Assembly: GCA_017794925.1 (NCBI GenBank)
Contig: CP051238.1
Coordinates: forward strand, 3,487,327 to 3,551,326
Direction: 5' to 3'
Length of the DNA stretch: 64,000 nucleotides
DNA from: Aestuariibacter sp.
GTDB taxonomy: Bacteria > Pseudomonadota > Gammaproteobacteria > Enterobacterales > Alteromonadaceae
Part shown: positions 1-11,148 of the stretch, one piece after another
How positions within the stretch are numbered: position 1 is the stretch's first letter
How the letters are laid out: the number at the start of each line of letters is the position of its first letter
The notes under the pieces: generated by a model
Databases searched by the model: none
Seen by the model: the letters and a program-made list of their open reading frames with translations, nothing else
What the model was told of the DNA's origin: nothing
Position numbers and translations under genes: made by a program

Positions 1-918
1 CGCAATCATACGAGGAGCATGCCGTAGTGCCGACTCAAAACTATCGTATTTTATATTCACTAATGCAGTTTGATGTGGAATAGCGGTCAGCGATAACTTG
101 GCCTCTGCGACAAACACCAGGGAACCTTCTGAGCCTGTAATCAAGCGACTTACATCTATGCGAGCATTCTCCTCGTCATAGGCATGTTCCAGGTCATAGC
201 CCGTTAAAAACCGGTTCATCCGCGGGAACTTTTCGAGGATTTCACTGCGTTTACCTTTGCAAGTATTTAGCACTTGCCGGAGGATTCGGCCATACGTATC
301 ACTACGCGTAGCCATTTTTTCCGCCTCTTCAACGCTAATCGGGGAGGTTTGCAGAATTTCGCCGTTTGCCAGAACACTGGTTAAGCCCAACACGTGATCA
401 CTGGTTTTCCCGTACACCAGCGAGCCCTGACCAGAGGCATCAGTGCTTATCATACCGCCCATCGTTGCGCGGTTACTGGTTGATAAATCCGGAGAGAAAA
501 AATAACCATAGGGGCGAAGCGCATCGTTAAGTGCATCTTTAACAACACCAGACTGCACACGAACCCACCCTTCCTGAGGATTGATTTCGAGAATTTTGTT
601 CATGTGGCGCGACATATCGACCACAATGCCGTCTGTCAGGCTTTGACCATTGGTACCTGTACCGCCGCCACGCGCACTGAATTTTACCTCAGGATGTTGA
701 TTAGCCAACTCACCAATAATTTGTAAGTCGTTGATCCCCTTGGGCAACACAACGGCTTGAGGCAATTTCTGGTAAACCGAGTTGTCAGTAGCAACAGCAA
801 GGCGACTACCATAGCTGTATTCAATATCACCAGCAAATGCTGACTTTTCCAGACTGCGAAGATAACGCCGATATACATCGGAAACGGAAGACTCGATGGG
901 TACTACGGGTAAATTCAA
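1..918 (-). CDS. ydiJ: YdiJ-family FAD-linked D-2-hydroxyacid dehydrogenase, partial (N-terminal part)
   Basis: The reverse strand is open from about 972 to the left window edge, so the C-terminal part lies outside. The translation has the FAD-binding PCMH-type signature ARGGGTGTNGQSLTDG, then STSNRATMGGMISTDASGQG and YGKTSDHVLG. These match my memory of E. coli YdiJ, a roughly 1000-residue protein with an FAD domain followed by an Fe-S domain that oxidises D-2-hydroxyglutarate-type substrates. The start is uncertain. A TTG at 918 begins MNLPVVPIESS, lines up with YdiJ N-termini and has GAGAG upstream; an in-frame ATG at 972 would add 18 residues but its GGTGGAG lies only one base away. Family assignment is strong, exact substrate is inferred. 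Confidence 0.85.
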   Translation of the reverse strand, partial: MNLPVVPIESSVSDVYRRYLRSLEKSAFAGDIEYSYGSRLAVATDNSVYQKLPQAVVLPKGINDLQIIGELANQHPEVKFSARGGGTGTNGQSLTDGIVVDMSRHMNKILEINPQEGWVRVQSGVVKDALNDALRPYGYFFSPDLSTSNRATMGGMISTDASGQGSLVYGKTSDHVLGLTSVLANGEILQTSPISVEEAEKMATRSDTYGRILRQVLNTCKGKRSEILEKFPRMNRFLTGYDLEHAYDEENARIDVSRLITGSEGSLVFVAEAKLSLTAIPHQTALVNIKYDSFESALRHAPRMIA

Positions 919-1184
919 GGCAACGCTCTCGTCATTAGTTTGGCCGCTAAGTATACCTACCCAAACGCCCATGCTCCACCGTTAGCGCATGTTTTTTCAA
1001 CGGAAGTTTAATGGTTAAAACGAACAATCCTTTCAATGATTAACGTTATTTTATTTCGATCTAGTTATACTTAAACAATTGATTTAAATCTCGTATGTCA
1101 GCAAAAGGCTAACCACATTACTTGCATATTCAGCCTAACGGAGCTATTTTCCTACTAATAATAATAACGATAGTGAGATAACTT

Positions 1185-1400
1185 ATGGCGATCGAGTCTA
1201 ATCTGAATACCGTCGACCGTTCTCTACGAGGCCTTATTGGCATTGGTGTTACTGCATTTGCTTTATTTAATGGGGACATTATAGATGATGTCTTCATCGA
1301 AGTACTTCTGGGTATCTTTGGGATCCTTAATTTAATTTCACTGGCTTCAGGATGGTGTCCGGTTTATCACATTGCTGGGATTAGCACGCGTAAACAATAA
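1185..1400 (+). CDS. DUF2892 (YgaP-type) small inner-membrane protein
   Basis: A 71-residue protein with the DUF2892 pattern: N-terminal NTVDRSLRGLIGIG, one or two short hydrophobic helices (about residues 14-33 and 38-56), and a terminal GWCPVYHIAGIST where the GWCP motif ends the second helix. Such domains occur alone or fused to rhodanese domains (YgaP). The biochemical role of the stand-alone form is unknown. It ends 20 bases before the GGDEF-EAL gene on the same strand, so the two may be cotranscribed. Confidence 0.8.
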   Translation: MAIESNLNTVDRSLRGLIGIGVTAFALFNGDIIDDVFIEVLLGIFGILNLISLASGWCPVYHIAGISTRKQ

Positions 1401-1420
1401 TCTCAAGCAGGTGCCGTTTT

Positions 1421-3358
1421 TTGCCTACCCAGCCGATCAATCACATTAAACGGGATGCTTCTGTCAGGCCACGACTCATAGTGGCCTGCTTAGTTGTGTC
1501 TGTGCTTATCTCTTCGATTTACGTTACCGTTTCATACCGACTTACTGCCGATGTAAGCTTGCAGACCGAACTTAAAGCAATGGAAAAGTTAGCACGCTTA
1601 CTCAGTAGTGAGCTCACGATGCTGGACTATCCACTCGAAGATAAAGCAGATTCACTGGTTAATTTGCTTTCTGATCCTAACGACAAAACTCCTCGCCTCT
1701 TTTATATACAAAGCAGTAGCGAGGATTGGCGGCGAGCACACAGATTGTCAAAAGCTGAACAAATTCAACTGCTCACTTCCATTGATTCCCCGCCTGATGA
1801 TACACATTTGATAACGGTCAACGATCGCAGTTTTTTATGGCAGAAATACAGGGGGCCAGAATTCACGGTAACGTATTTACAACAAACTACGGCGTTAGAT
1901 ATGACGCTGTCATTTGTGGCCAAGCGACTACTTATCACCTCTGTGCTGGTTTTCTGGATTTCGGTTTGGCTAGCACTTACCTTATCGTCGTTAATTGCCA
2001 AGCGAGCACAGGAAATCAATGATGCGCTGGCCAAAATCGCAACCCACGACGCACTAACAGGATTACCTAACCGCCTCTACCTTATGGACACCCTGAGTAA
2101 TGCCTTATGTCCAAACACATCAGCAAAGTCATTGTTGAATGGCAGTCTTTTCGTTATAGATTTGGATAAATTCAAAGAAGTAAATGACTCATTTGGGCAT
2201 TCAGCTGGCGATACTCTTTTGAAAGAGGTTGCGGCCAGACTATTGAAAATTGTGACGCCACCCGCTGAGTTAATTCGGATCGGCGGTGATGAATTTATTA
2301 TTTGGGCCCCGGAGCTCGATATAGATGGCGCAGAAGCACTGGCTCAGCAGATGGTTAACGCTTGTGATACCCCCATAATGATTAACGGATTAGCTGTCAA
2401 CACCGGTGCCAGTATTGGTATTTCTCATTATCCCTCTCATGCTAATGAACCTGAAGCGCTGATAGTCTGCGCAGATACCGCCATGTATAAAGCAAAGGAG
2501 CAACGCAATGGCTGGCAGGTTTATGACGACAATAAAATAGCAGATTACAAACATAACCTTCAGTTAAGGGCCGAGTTAAACGACGCCATGCAACAGAGTC
2601 AAATCATTCTGCACTATCAGGCCAAAGTAAATTTAGAGACGGGCCTAATAGTCGGCGTCGAAGGTTTATGTCGTTGGGAACACCCACGCTTAGGACTGCT
2701 TATGCCCGGTCAGTTTATTGACCTCATTGAAGACAGTGGAAAGGTACAGGAATTTGGGCGTTATATCATAGGCAAAGTGATTCAACAGGCGGCCATGTGG
2801 CAACAGCAAGGCATACAGGTACCGATAGCAATTAACTTATCACCCTACAACCTTCTCGACCCTGGTCTGGTGACGTATATTCATAACTTACTAAATGAAA
2901 ATCAGGTATCGCCTCAATTAATTGAAATTGAACTCACTGAAAATGAGACCTGTTTAAACATCAAATATATCAAAGCCGCATTAGAGAAAATTAAATCACT
3001 GGGTATTGCATTAGCCATAGATGATTTTGGTACTGGCATGAGCTCACTGGCTTATCTTGCTCACCTCAATGTTGACGTGCTGAAAATTGACAGAGCGTTT
3101 GTTGCCGATATAGAAGATAACCCAGGCCACCGCGCTATTGTCGCTTCTGCGATTACCCTATCTCAATCCTTTGGTTGTAAGATGGTCGTAGAAGGTGTGG
3201 AAACCATGTCTCAGGCCAGATTACTCCACAATATGGGCTGTGTTATTGCTCAGGGCTATTTATTCGCAAAACCTCTGCCTGAAGAAAAGATTAAAGCACA
3301 TATCGTCGCCGCTAAAACACTATACCCTCATTCAGAAGGGCTGATTGCATCGGCCTGA
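1421..3358 (+). CDS. Membrane GGDEF-EAL c-di-GMP enzyme
   Basis: 645 residues. Membrane segments at about 17-38 and 169-192 enclose a roughly 130-residue extracytoplasmic region of unrecognised type. A GGDEF domain follows (about 205-365) with intact GGDEF at 288-292. It has no RxxD inhibitory site five residues upstream (the sequence there is TPPAELIRI). The EAL domain (about 385-625) carries EGL in place of EAL at 414-416, keeping the metal-binding Glu, plus DDFGTG (534-539), ELTENE and VVEGVET. The protein is therefore probably a c-di-GMP phosphodiesterase with a cyclase or GTP-sensing GGDEF domain; net activity cannot be read from sequence. The start is a TTG at 1421 with AGCAGGTG about 8 bases upstream. 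Confidence 0.88.
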   Translation: MPTQPINHIKRDASVRPRLIVACLVVSVLISSIYVTVSYRLTADVSLQTELKAMEKLARLLSSELTMLDYPLEDKADSLVNLLSDPNDKTPRLFYIQSSSEDWRRAHRLSKAEQIQLLTSIDSPPDDTHLITVNDRSFLWQKYRGPEFTVTYLQQTTALDMTLSFVAKRLLITSVLVFWISVWLALTLSSLIAKRAQEINDALAKIATHDALTGLPNRLYLMDTLSNALCPNTSAKSLLNGSLFVIDLDKFKEVNDSFGHSAGDTLLKEVAARLLKIVTPPAELIRIGGDEFIIWAPELDIDGAEALAQQMVNACDTPIMINGLAVNTGASIGISHYPSHANEPEALIVCADTAMYKAKEQRNGWQVYDDNKIADYKHNLQLRAELNDAMQQSQIILHYQAKVNLETGLIVGVEGLCRWEHPRLGLLMPGQFIDLIEDSGKVQEFGRYIIGKVIQQAAMWQQQGIQVPIAINLSPYNLLDPGLVTYIHNLLNENQVSPQLIEIELTENETCLNIKYIKAALEKIKSLGIALAIDDFGTGMSSLAYLAHLNVDVLKIDRAFVADIEDNPGHRAIVASAITLSQSFGCKMVVEGVETMSQARLLHNMGCVIAQGYLFAKPLPEEKIKAHIVAAKTLYPHSEGLIASA

Positions 3359-3487
3359 CACTTTCCAATATATCGCGCTTCCAACTACCTGGGTTACGGC
3401 GTTGAGCTCTTACATTTTTTTACATATAAAAAGTAGGATAACGCCCAATTTAGGTTAAACTAACTGGTATTGGGTTAGGAGTATTTT

Positions 3488-3724
3488 ATGGTCAAAATTA
3501 TTCGTATAAGCTTGGGAGCAATTTTGTTTCTGGGTGGGATTGTATTGACCTTATTACCGGGGTCGATTCTGTTAGTGCTCGGCGGCCTCATACTGTTAAG
3601 CTATGACTGGCCTCGAGCAAGAACCTGGCTACGCTTTTTTCAAGCTCAAATGAGCACATCCGCAAGACGGTTAGATAAATTTTTAATGGGTCGGCGTTTG
3701 CGAAAGTCACGGAGCAGAAGTTAG
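3488..3724 (+). CDS. Small membrane protein, PGPGW-like
   Basis: 78 residues with two hydrophobic stretches (about 5-24 and 26-40) separated by LLPGS, then a basic tail ending RRLRKSRSRS. The Gly/Leu-rich hairpin followed by YDWPRARTWL resembles the PGPGW family of putative membrane proteins, although the PGPGW core itself is degenerate (LPGSI). TAGGAG precedes the ATG at a good distance. Function unknown. Confidence 0.6.
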   Translation: MVKIIRISLGAILFLGGIVLTLLPGSILLVLGGLILLSYDWPRARTWLRFFQAQMSTSARRLDKFLMGRRLRKSRSRS

Positions 3725-3933
3725 CCTCCTGTCCGACAACACCTCTGTAAATACACAGACTCTGATCAAATCGAGTTTGTAATACGTACTAATTCTAAGG
3801 TTCAGGTACGTTCAGTTCCATTCCGCAATTAAATACTATTCTAAAGAATAACAAGTTGTTACTGGCATTTTGTCCTATGTTTCTATTTAATAGCGTAATC
3901 GTTTAGATGTACTCATAGTTGTAGAGGTTAAAC

Positions 3934-4437
3934 ATGAAGCAGCAAGGTTTTACGCTCATTGAATTGATTATTGTTATTGTGATTCTTGGTATTCTCAGCG
4001 TGACCGCAGCACCGCGTTTTATCGACTTTCAGGGTGATGCGCGCAAAGCAACATTACAGGGTGTTAAATCTGCCCTTGAAGGCGGCTCTCGTTTGGTTTT
4101 CGCCAAATCGGCTGTCGCAGGTGAACAGCGTTCTGCTAATGAAAATCTGGTACTTAACGGCAGCACCGTTTATACCATTTACGGCTACCCGGCTATTCGC
4201 GACGTAGTAACTAACTTACAAGCATGGGCTGACATAAACGGTAGTGGCAGTGGTAACGGTACTGATTTTCGTATTGCGGTGTCGACTGACTCAGCGCCAC
4301 AAGCCGTTACGCAAACTGACCAGTTTGCAATTTTGCCAAGCGGAGTAGGCTCTACAGAAAACTGTAAGGTAATATATACCGAAGCCCAATCGGTAGGTAG
4401 CAGCCCGACTATTACCGTCCTCGATAGTGATTGCTAA
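3934..4437 (+). CDS. Type IV pilin, MSHA (MshA-like) major/minor pilin
   Basis: 167 residues with a class III signal: MKQQG then FTLIELIIVIVILGILS, so the prepilin peptidase would cut after Gly5 and leave N-terminal Phe with Glu at +5. After the helix come APRFIDFQGDARKATLQGVK and a C-terminal pair of Cys (ENCK and DSDC) that can form the pilin D-loop disulfide. This is the MSHA pilin pattern (mannose-sensitive haemagglutinin pili, attachment). No other msh assembly gene lies nearby, so the protein would have to use an assembly machine encoded elsewhere. It sits between two c-di-GMP genes. RBS AGAGG lies about 6 bases before the ATG. Confidence 0.8.
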   Translation: MKQQGFTLIELIIVIVILGILSVTAAPRFIDFQGDARKATLQGVKSALEGGSRLVFAKSAVAGEQRSANENLVLNGSTVYTIYGYPAIRDVVTNLQAWADINGSGSGNGTDFRIAVSTDSAPQAVTQTDQFAILPSGVGSTENCKVIYTEAQSVGSSPTITVLDSDC

Positions 4438-4445
4438 ATAGCGTA

Positions 4446-4484
4446 AGCCACTATCTTCGTCAATAAACAGAGGAAATAGTGGCT
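4446..4484. repeat. Stem-loop between convergent pilin and diguanylate cyclase genes
   Basis: A perfect 9-bp inverted repeat, AGCCACTAT at 4446-4454 and ATAGTGGCT at 4476-4484, spans a 21-base loop between the two convergent stop codons. There is no T-run on either side, so it is not a classical intrinsic terminator. It may stabilise the pilin mRNA 3' end or help termination. Confidence 0.4.
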
Positions 4485-4512
4485 GCGAACAATTTCTGAT
4501 GCTCAGTGCACT

Positions 4513-5490
4513 TTATTGATTGTTCAGCCGACTTTTATCGAATACAACAACCTGATTACGGCCCGCGCCTTTTGCTGTATACAAGGCATGGTCTGCTTGG
4601 CTGATTAGGTCATCATCAGAAATACCTTTGGTGATAGTAGAAACACCAATACTGCAGGTAATCAATATATCATTAGGCAAATCCAACGCCTCTACACTCT
4701 TGCGAATTCGCTCAGCAAGCTCGATAGCGGGACTTTGTGGTGTTTCAGGTAGTATGACCAGGAACTCTTCCCCGCCATAACGCCCGACTGTATCAGCAGC
4801 ACGTATACTGCCTGAAATGCACTTAGCCATTCGCGCAAGTACCTCGTCCCCAGCCTGATGGCCGTGATTGTCATTAACGTGTTTAAAATGATCAACGTCG
4901 ACCATCAGTATTGAAAAAGGACGAAAATAACGTTGATAAGAGATGTAGCAACGATCAAGTGTATTCATAATAGAAAACCGGCTGGCTACCCCGGTCACAG
5001 CATCCGTGTTGGCCTGACGTTCAAGTTCCAGCGTGCGCTGCTTAACCTTTGCTTCCAAAGAACGATTGGTTTCTTCTAGTTGAGCTCTCAAATGCTCAAG
5101 TTCTTCATTGCGCTGCTTTAGCAATTTAACACTGGGAATATTGATAAATGCAGGCATCAATCGCCATAAAAAATAAGCGGTCACAAGCGAGACTATTCCC
5201 GTCGCGAACTTAATCATTCCTTCTATAAAATAATACCCGTGCCAGATATTTATCAGGCCTGCCAGGTGAGACGCACCACAAAATGCAATAAAACTGGCAA
5301 ACAGTACCGCCAGGCCATCAAATTTAAGATCCTGTCGCTTTCTCAGGAAATAGAAAATCCCAAAAGGAATGAGTGAATAGGCGATGACGGTCATTAAATC
5401 GCCACCCAGATGAAGAAAGAGTAAATCCCAGCGCCACAGCAAACAATGACCATGAGGCATTAAACTGCCATCAAAGAGTCTATCGAACAT
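4513..5490 (-). CDS. Diguanylate cyclase with ethylene-receptor-like transmembrane domain
   Basis: 325 residues. Residues 25-113 form three membrane helices that closely follow the ethylene-binding domain of plant ETR1. D31, Y38, I41, P42, I68, C71 and H75 match ETR1 D25, Y32, I35, P36, I62, C65 and H69 with a constant offset of 6 and no gaps. Cys and His (FCGASHL) are the copper ligands in ETR1. A coiled coil (about 121-160) leads to a GGDEF domain (about 162-318) with active GGEEF at 239-243 and an inhibitory RAAD at 230-233, five residues upstream. It should make c-di-GMP, with product inhibition, in response to a membrane ligand. ETR1 residues are quoted from memory; ligand identity (ethylene, another small hydrophobic molecule, or copper) is inference. 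Confidence 0.85.
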   Translation of the reverse strand: MFDRLFDGSLMPHGHCLLWRWDLLFLHLGGDLMTVIAYSLIPFGIFYFLRKRQDLKFDGLAVLFASFIAFCGASHLAGLINIWHGYYFIEGMIKFATGIVSLVTAYFLWRLMPAFINIPSVKLLKQRNEELEHLRAQLEETNRSLEAKVKQRTLELERQANTDAVTGVASRFSIMNTLDRCYISYQRYFRPFSILMVDVDHFKHVNDNHGHQAGDEVLARMAKCISGSIRAADTVGRYGGEEFLVILPETPQSPAIELAERIRKSVEALDLPNDILITCSIGVSTITKGISDDDLISQADHALYTAKGAGRNQVVVFDKSRLNNQ

Positions 5491-5626
5491 CTTCGCCTCC
5501 GTCCCCTCGCTTTACTGATTTGGTCTATGAACAATAAGGCGTATATTCCACTTGTGTAAATTTAGATTACCCCCTGAATGGTATAAGAGCCAAGTAAAAA
5601 TAATATATTTCGACTATAACAACGAA

Positions 5627-5653
5627 AAAGCCCACTCATAGTGAGTGGGCTTT
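5627..5653 (-). terminator. Intrinsic terminator after ppsA
   Basis: AAAGCCCACTCA (5627-5638), loop TAG, TGAGTGGGCTTT (5642-5653): a 12-bp perfect stem. On the reverse strand the stem ends in a T-run, correctly placed just after the ppsA stop codon at 5678. Confidence 0.85.
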
Positions 5654-5677
5654 GTGTTAACTATTTGGGTTTTCGAC

Positions 5678-8059
<2,382 letters not shown>

Positions 8060-8250
8060 TTTTACAGCCTCCAGCTTGTAACTATTTCTGTACGCGCGGT
8101 TTTCAAATGCGCTTGTAGGGTAGAGGGAAAACAGGCCTGATGTGGTGTACAGACTAGATTTTCCTTACGGAAATTCTAAAATGCCAGTTATAAGAAAGTA
8201 AAATTTTATTTCATTTCGTAATAAATTTACGACAAAGTTAAGGAGTTGTT
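8060..8250. promoter_or_regulatory. Divergent ppsA/ppsR intergenic region
   Basis: 191 bases between the two divergent starts must hold both promoters. The only structure I see is a short dyad TTTCC-TTAC-GGAAA at 8160-8173, which could be an operator. No recognisable Cra/FruR consensus was found by eye. Confidence 0.3.
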
Positions 8251-9063
8251 GTGCGCACCGCATTTTATATCTCAGACGGCACAGCCATCACTGCAGAGGT
8301 GTTTGGCCACGCTTTACTGTCACTTTTCCCGGCAGAATTCAATCATAAGACAATTCCTTTTGTTGAAACTGAAGAACAAGCTTACGGCGTAATTGAAAAA
8401 ATATCTGAAAGTTTTCAAGATAGCGGACAAAGGCCGCTCGTTTTTTATACAGTAGTAAACACAGATATTCGTAAAATAATCTCCCGATCCGTCGGGATTA
8501 ACTACAATTTTCTGGACCAATTTGTCGCGCCATTGGAAAAAGTTATCGGTATACCCTCAAAACCAGAGAAACATCGCACCCACAGCATTCATGAAAAAAC
8601 CTATGATATTCGAATAGAAGCTGTTAACTACGCACTAGCTAACGATGATGGATCAAACCTGAAGGACTACCATGAGGCGGATATCATTTTAGTCGGCGTT
8701 TCCCGCTCGGGTAAAACCCCAACGAGTCTCTATTTGGCACTGCAATATGGTATCAAAGCAGCCAATTACCCGTTTACCGAAGAAGATATGGGCGACATGT
8801 TGAAACTGCCCACTATTCTGCGCCGGTTTAAGCACAAACTGTTTGGGCTGACCATTGAGCCTGCCCGGCTCCACCAGATCCGTTCTGAGCGCAGAGCAAA
8901 CAGCCGCTATGCCTCAATGCAACAATGTCGAATGGAACTACGGGAAGTTGAAAACCTTTACCGTAAAGAAAAAATCCCTTTTCTCAACAGCACCAAGTAC
9001 TCTATTGAAGAGATCTCAGCAAAAATCCTTGCAGAAACCGGCTTACAGCGCCGCAAATACTAA
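8251..9063 (+). CDS. ppsR: PEP synthase regulatory protein (kinase/pyrophosphorylase, DUF299)
   Basis: 270 residues. It inactivates PEP synthase by ADP-dependent phosphorylation of a Thr and reactivates it by phosphate-dependent dephosphorylation. N-terminal FYISDGTAITAEVFGHALLS is the DUF299 signature, and the P-loop GVSRSGKTPTSLYLA lies at about 148-162. The start is GTG at 8251 with AAGGAG 6 bases upstream. Being divergent from ppsA is the usual arrangement in gammaproteobacteria. Confidence 0.96.
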   Translation: MRTAFYISDGTAITAEVFGHALLSLFPAEFNHKTIPFVETEEQAYGVIEKISESFQDSGQRPLVFYTVVNTDIRKIISRSVGINYNFLDQFVAPLEKVIGIPSKPEKHRTHSIHEKTYDIRIEAVNYALANDDGSNLKDYHEADIILVGVSRSGKTPTSLYLALQYGIKAANYPFTEEDMGDMLKLPTILRRFKHKLFGLTIEPARLHQIRSERRANSRYASMQQCRMELREVENLYRKEKIPFLNSTKYSIEEISAKILAETGLQRRKY

Positions 9064-9072
9064 TATTTGCAG

Positions 9073-11073
9073 CTAATGAAAGTGCTTGGTAAGTGCATCA
9101 AGGTGTGAAGCGTAAGGCTTCCACCTACCCTGCCCAGAGCGATTAATCGGCTGCCTGACCTGCTCAGCACTGGGCGTTTTAATTAACCGCTGGGTTTGGT
9201 GAAACGCCACGCAAGCTTCTTCAAATGGCACACCAATATAGTCCAGAATCCGGGCGACCTGACCGGGCAAATCATCCAACACGTCCTCGTGATGCACAGT
9301 AAGGATGTCACCAGGATAACACTGATGCCAATGATCCATGAGAGACAGATAGGCCTGATAGTAACGGGCAACGTCATCAAGGGAATAAGAAAACTCTTGC
9401 CCTTCACCAAACAATTGCTTGAAGTTACTAAAGCAGCAATCCATTGGGTCCCGTCGTGCGTCGATAATTTTAGCGTTGGGCAGAATCTGTTTAATCAAAC
9501 CAATGTGCATAAAATTATTGGGCATTTTATCAATAAAAAACGGGGCCTGTTCACGATAACAGCGTGTTTGTTCAATGTAAGCTTTGCCCAATTGGTATCG
9601 CTGGTCATGAGTAAGATGTGTTACCGCAAAGGGATACGGTACGAAATTCGATTGTGCATCCTTCGGTTTTGTTAATTGAGACTGCATAGCCGGCGTATTT
9701 ATTTGCGACGCCAGGGCCAGGATATTGTGTAACTCCATGGTGCCATCAATATCACTGTGCGACGCCAGAATTTGTTCAATCAGCGTAGAGCCAGCCCGTG
9801 GCATACCGACAATAAAAATAGGATCGGGTGCCGGGAAGCCTTTTGACGATGGCGCTCCGACATCAACAGAAAACGCGTCTATTTGTTGGAGAATGGCCTG
9901 CTCTGTGCGTTCAATACTAAATGACAGTGTCGCTTTTTTAAGTGCATTTCCTTTTTGATAATATGCAAAAGACGCATCGAATTGTTTACTGTCCTCAAGC
10001 GCTTTACCCAAGGCAAAGCATAGGTGAACCTTATCTTCTACTGACAACGACGGCGAATCAGCCCTGTCCTGCATACTACTGATTTCCTCGTCGGTAAACC
10101 GATAGGATTTCATGTTAGCCAGGCTCCAATAAGCATCGCCAAATGAAGGGTGATAGTAGGCAGCTTGTTTATACGCTTCCACCGCCTGCTCGGCAGCGCC
10201 AGCCGTTTTATGGGCATGGCCCAACGCCAACCAGACAGCCGGCTTATCCGGATCGGATGCAAGCAGTGAATCGAAAATCCGGATAGCCTGTTCGGTTTTA
10301 TTTAACCCCAGACAGGCATTTGCCAATGCCATTTGCATTGCCGTTGAGTTCTGTGCAGACGCCGGTAAAGCCGCTACCTGACGCTCAATGAAGTCGTGTT
10401 TACCGAGTTTCGCTAACAACCCCAAATACAGTGACACAGCGCGCTGGTTGTCGGGGTACAGCGCAATACAGCTTTCCAGCAAGAACTCGGCATCGTGGTA
10501 TACCTTCATCTGAATACCAATTTCTGCCAATAACATCATGGCATCAGGCTGGTGCTTGTGTTGCTGAAGAAATTGCCTGCAAACACGCTCTGCATCGACT
10601 AAGTTGTTTTCGTACATCAGGTCGTAACCACCGCGAATAGGTACAGGTAATCCCTGCCAGTACGCAATCTGCTGCTGTGCAATGTCTTTGGCTTTGTGGT
10701 CATTAAACTGAGTGTAAATCGTTAATAACTGCTGCCAGCTGGTAAGCAAAGCGGGATTGTGTCGCGTGGCTTTGTAAAACGCACTGCTGGCGGCTTGCTG
10801 ATTTCCCACAGCCAGATGACAGTATCCTGCTTCCTGAAAAGCACGCCCATAATCCGGTCGTAACACCAATAAGTCGTCAATATGCTTAAGTGCTTGGCGT
10901 AAGTCTTTCGCTAGTCGACAGGTGACAGCCGACAGATACAGCGCTTCTGCTTTTTCGTGTTCATTAATTTTGAGCAGAAATAGCTGTTCCAACGCGGCTT
11001 TGGCGTTGTCCAGCCTACCTTGTTGTAGCGACTGTTTAACCGTTTGCAGTAATGTTATTGAAGTATGGGCCAT
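9073..11073 (-). CDS. TPR-repeat sulfotransferase
   Basis: 666 residues. The N-terminal two thirds (about 1-370) are tetratricopeptide repeats (for example AVWLALGHAHKTAGAAEQAV and GDAYWSLANM). The C-terminal part is a PAPS-dependent sulfotransferase with 5'-phosphosulfate loop FIVGMPRAGSTLIEQIL and 3'-phosphate motif IDARRDPMDCCFSNFKQLF. It would transfer sulfate from PAPS to a hydroxyl or amine of an unknown acceptor; the TPRs probably bind a protein partner or substrate. It lies directly downstream of the TonB receptor gene, but a strong terminator separates them, so its expression may be by read-through. No signal peptide is visible. Confidence 0.88.
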   Translation of the reverse strand: MAHTSITLLQTVKQSLQQGRLDNAKAALEQLFLLKINEHEKAEALYLSAVTCRLAKDLRQALKHIDDLLVLRPDYGRAFQEAGYCHLAVGNQQAASSAFYKATRHNPALLTSWQQLLTIYTQFNDHKAKDIAQQQIAYWQGLPVPIRGGYDLMYENNLVDAERVCRQFLQQHKHQPDAMMLLAEIGIQMKVYHDAEFLLESCIALYPDNQRAVSLYLGLLAKLGKHDFIERQVAALPASAQNSTAMQMALANACLGLNKTEQAIRIFDSLLASDPDKPAVWLALGHAHKTAGAAEQAVEAYKQAAYYHPSFGDAYWSLANMKSYRFTDEEISSMQDRADSPSLSVEDKVHLCFALGKALEDSKQFDASFAYYQKGNALKKATLSFSIERTEQAILQQIDAFSVDVGAPSSKGFPAPDPIFIVGMPRAGSTLIEQILASHSDIDGTMELHNILALASQINTPAMQSQLTKPKDAQSNFVPYPFAVTHLTHDQRYQLGKAYIEQTRCYREQAPFFIDKMPNNFMHIGLIKQILPNAKIIDARRDPMDCCFSNFKQLFGEGQEFSYSLDDVARYYQAYLSLMDHWHQCYPGDILTVHHEDVLDDLPGQVARILDYIGVPFEEACVAFHQTQRLIKTPSAEQVRQPINRSGQGRWKPYASHLDALTKHFH

Positions 11074-11091
11074 TGCAACTCACAGCTTAAA

Positions 11092-11118
11092 AATAAAACG
11101 GCAAGCCGAAGCTTGCCG
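11092..11118 (-). terminator. Intrinsic terminator with UUCG tetraloop after the TonB receptor gene
   Basis: Stem CGGCAAGC (11099-11106) and GCTTGCCG (11111-11118). Read on the reverse strand the loop is C(UUCG)G, an exceptionally stable tetraloop, followed by TTTTATTTTT. It ends transcription of 11149-13869 just before the sulfotransferase gene. Confidence 0.8.
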
Positions 11119-11148
11119 CTATTCCCTGATCACAGGTACTTGTTTCAA

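Noticed and set aside
9196..9675. 159-residue open frame opposite the sulfotransferase gene
   Set aside because: It overlaps the PAPS-binding part of a clear enzyme and has no coding features of its own.
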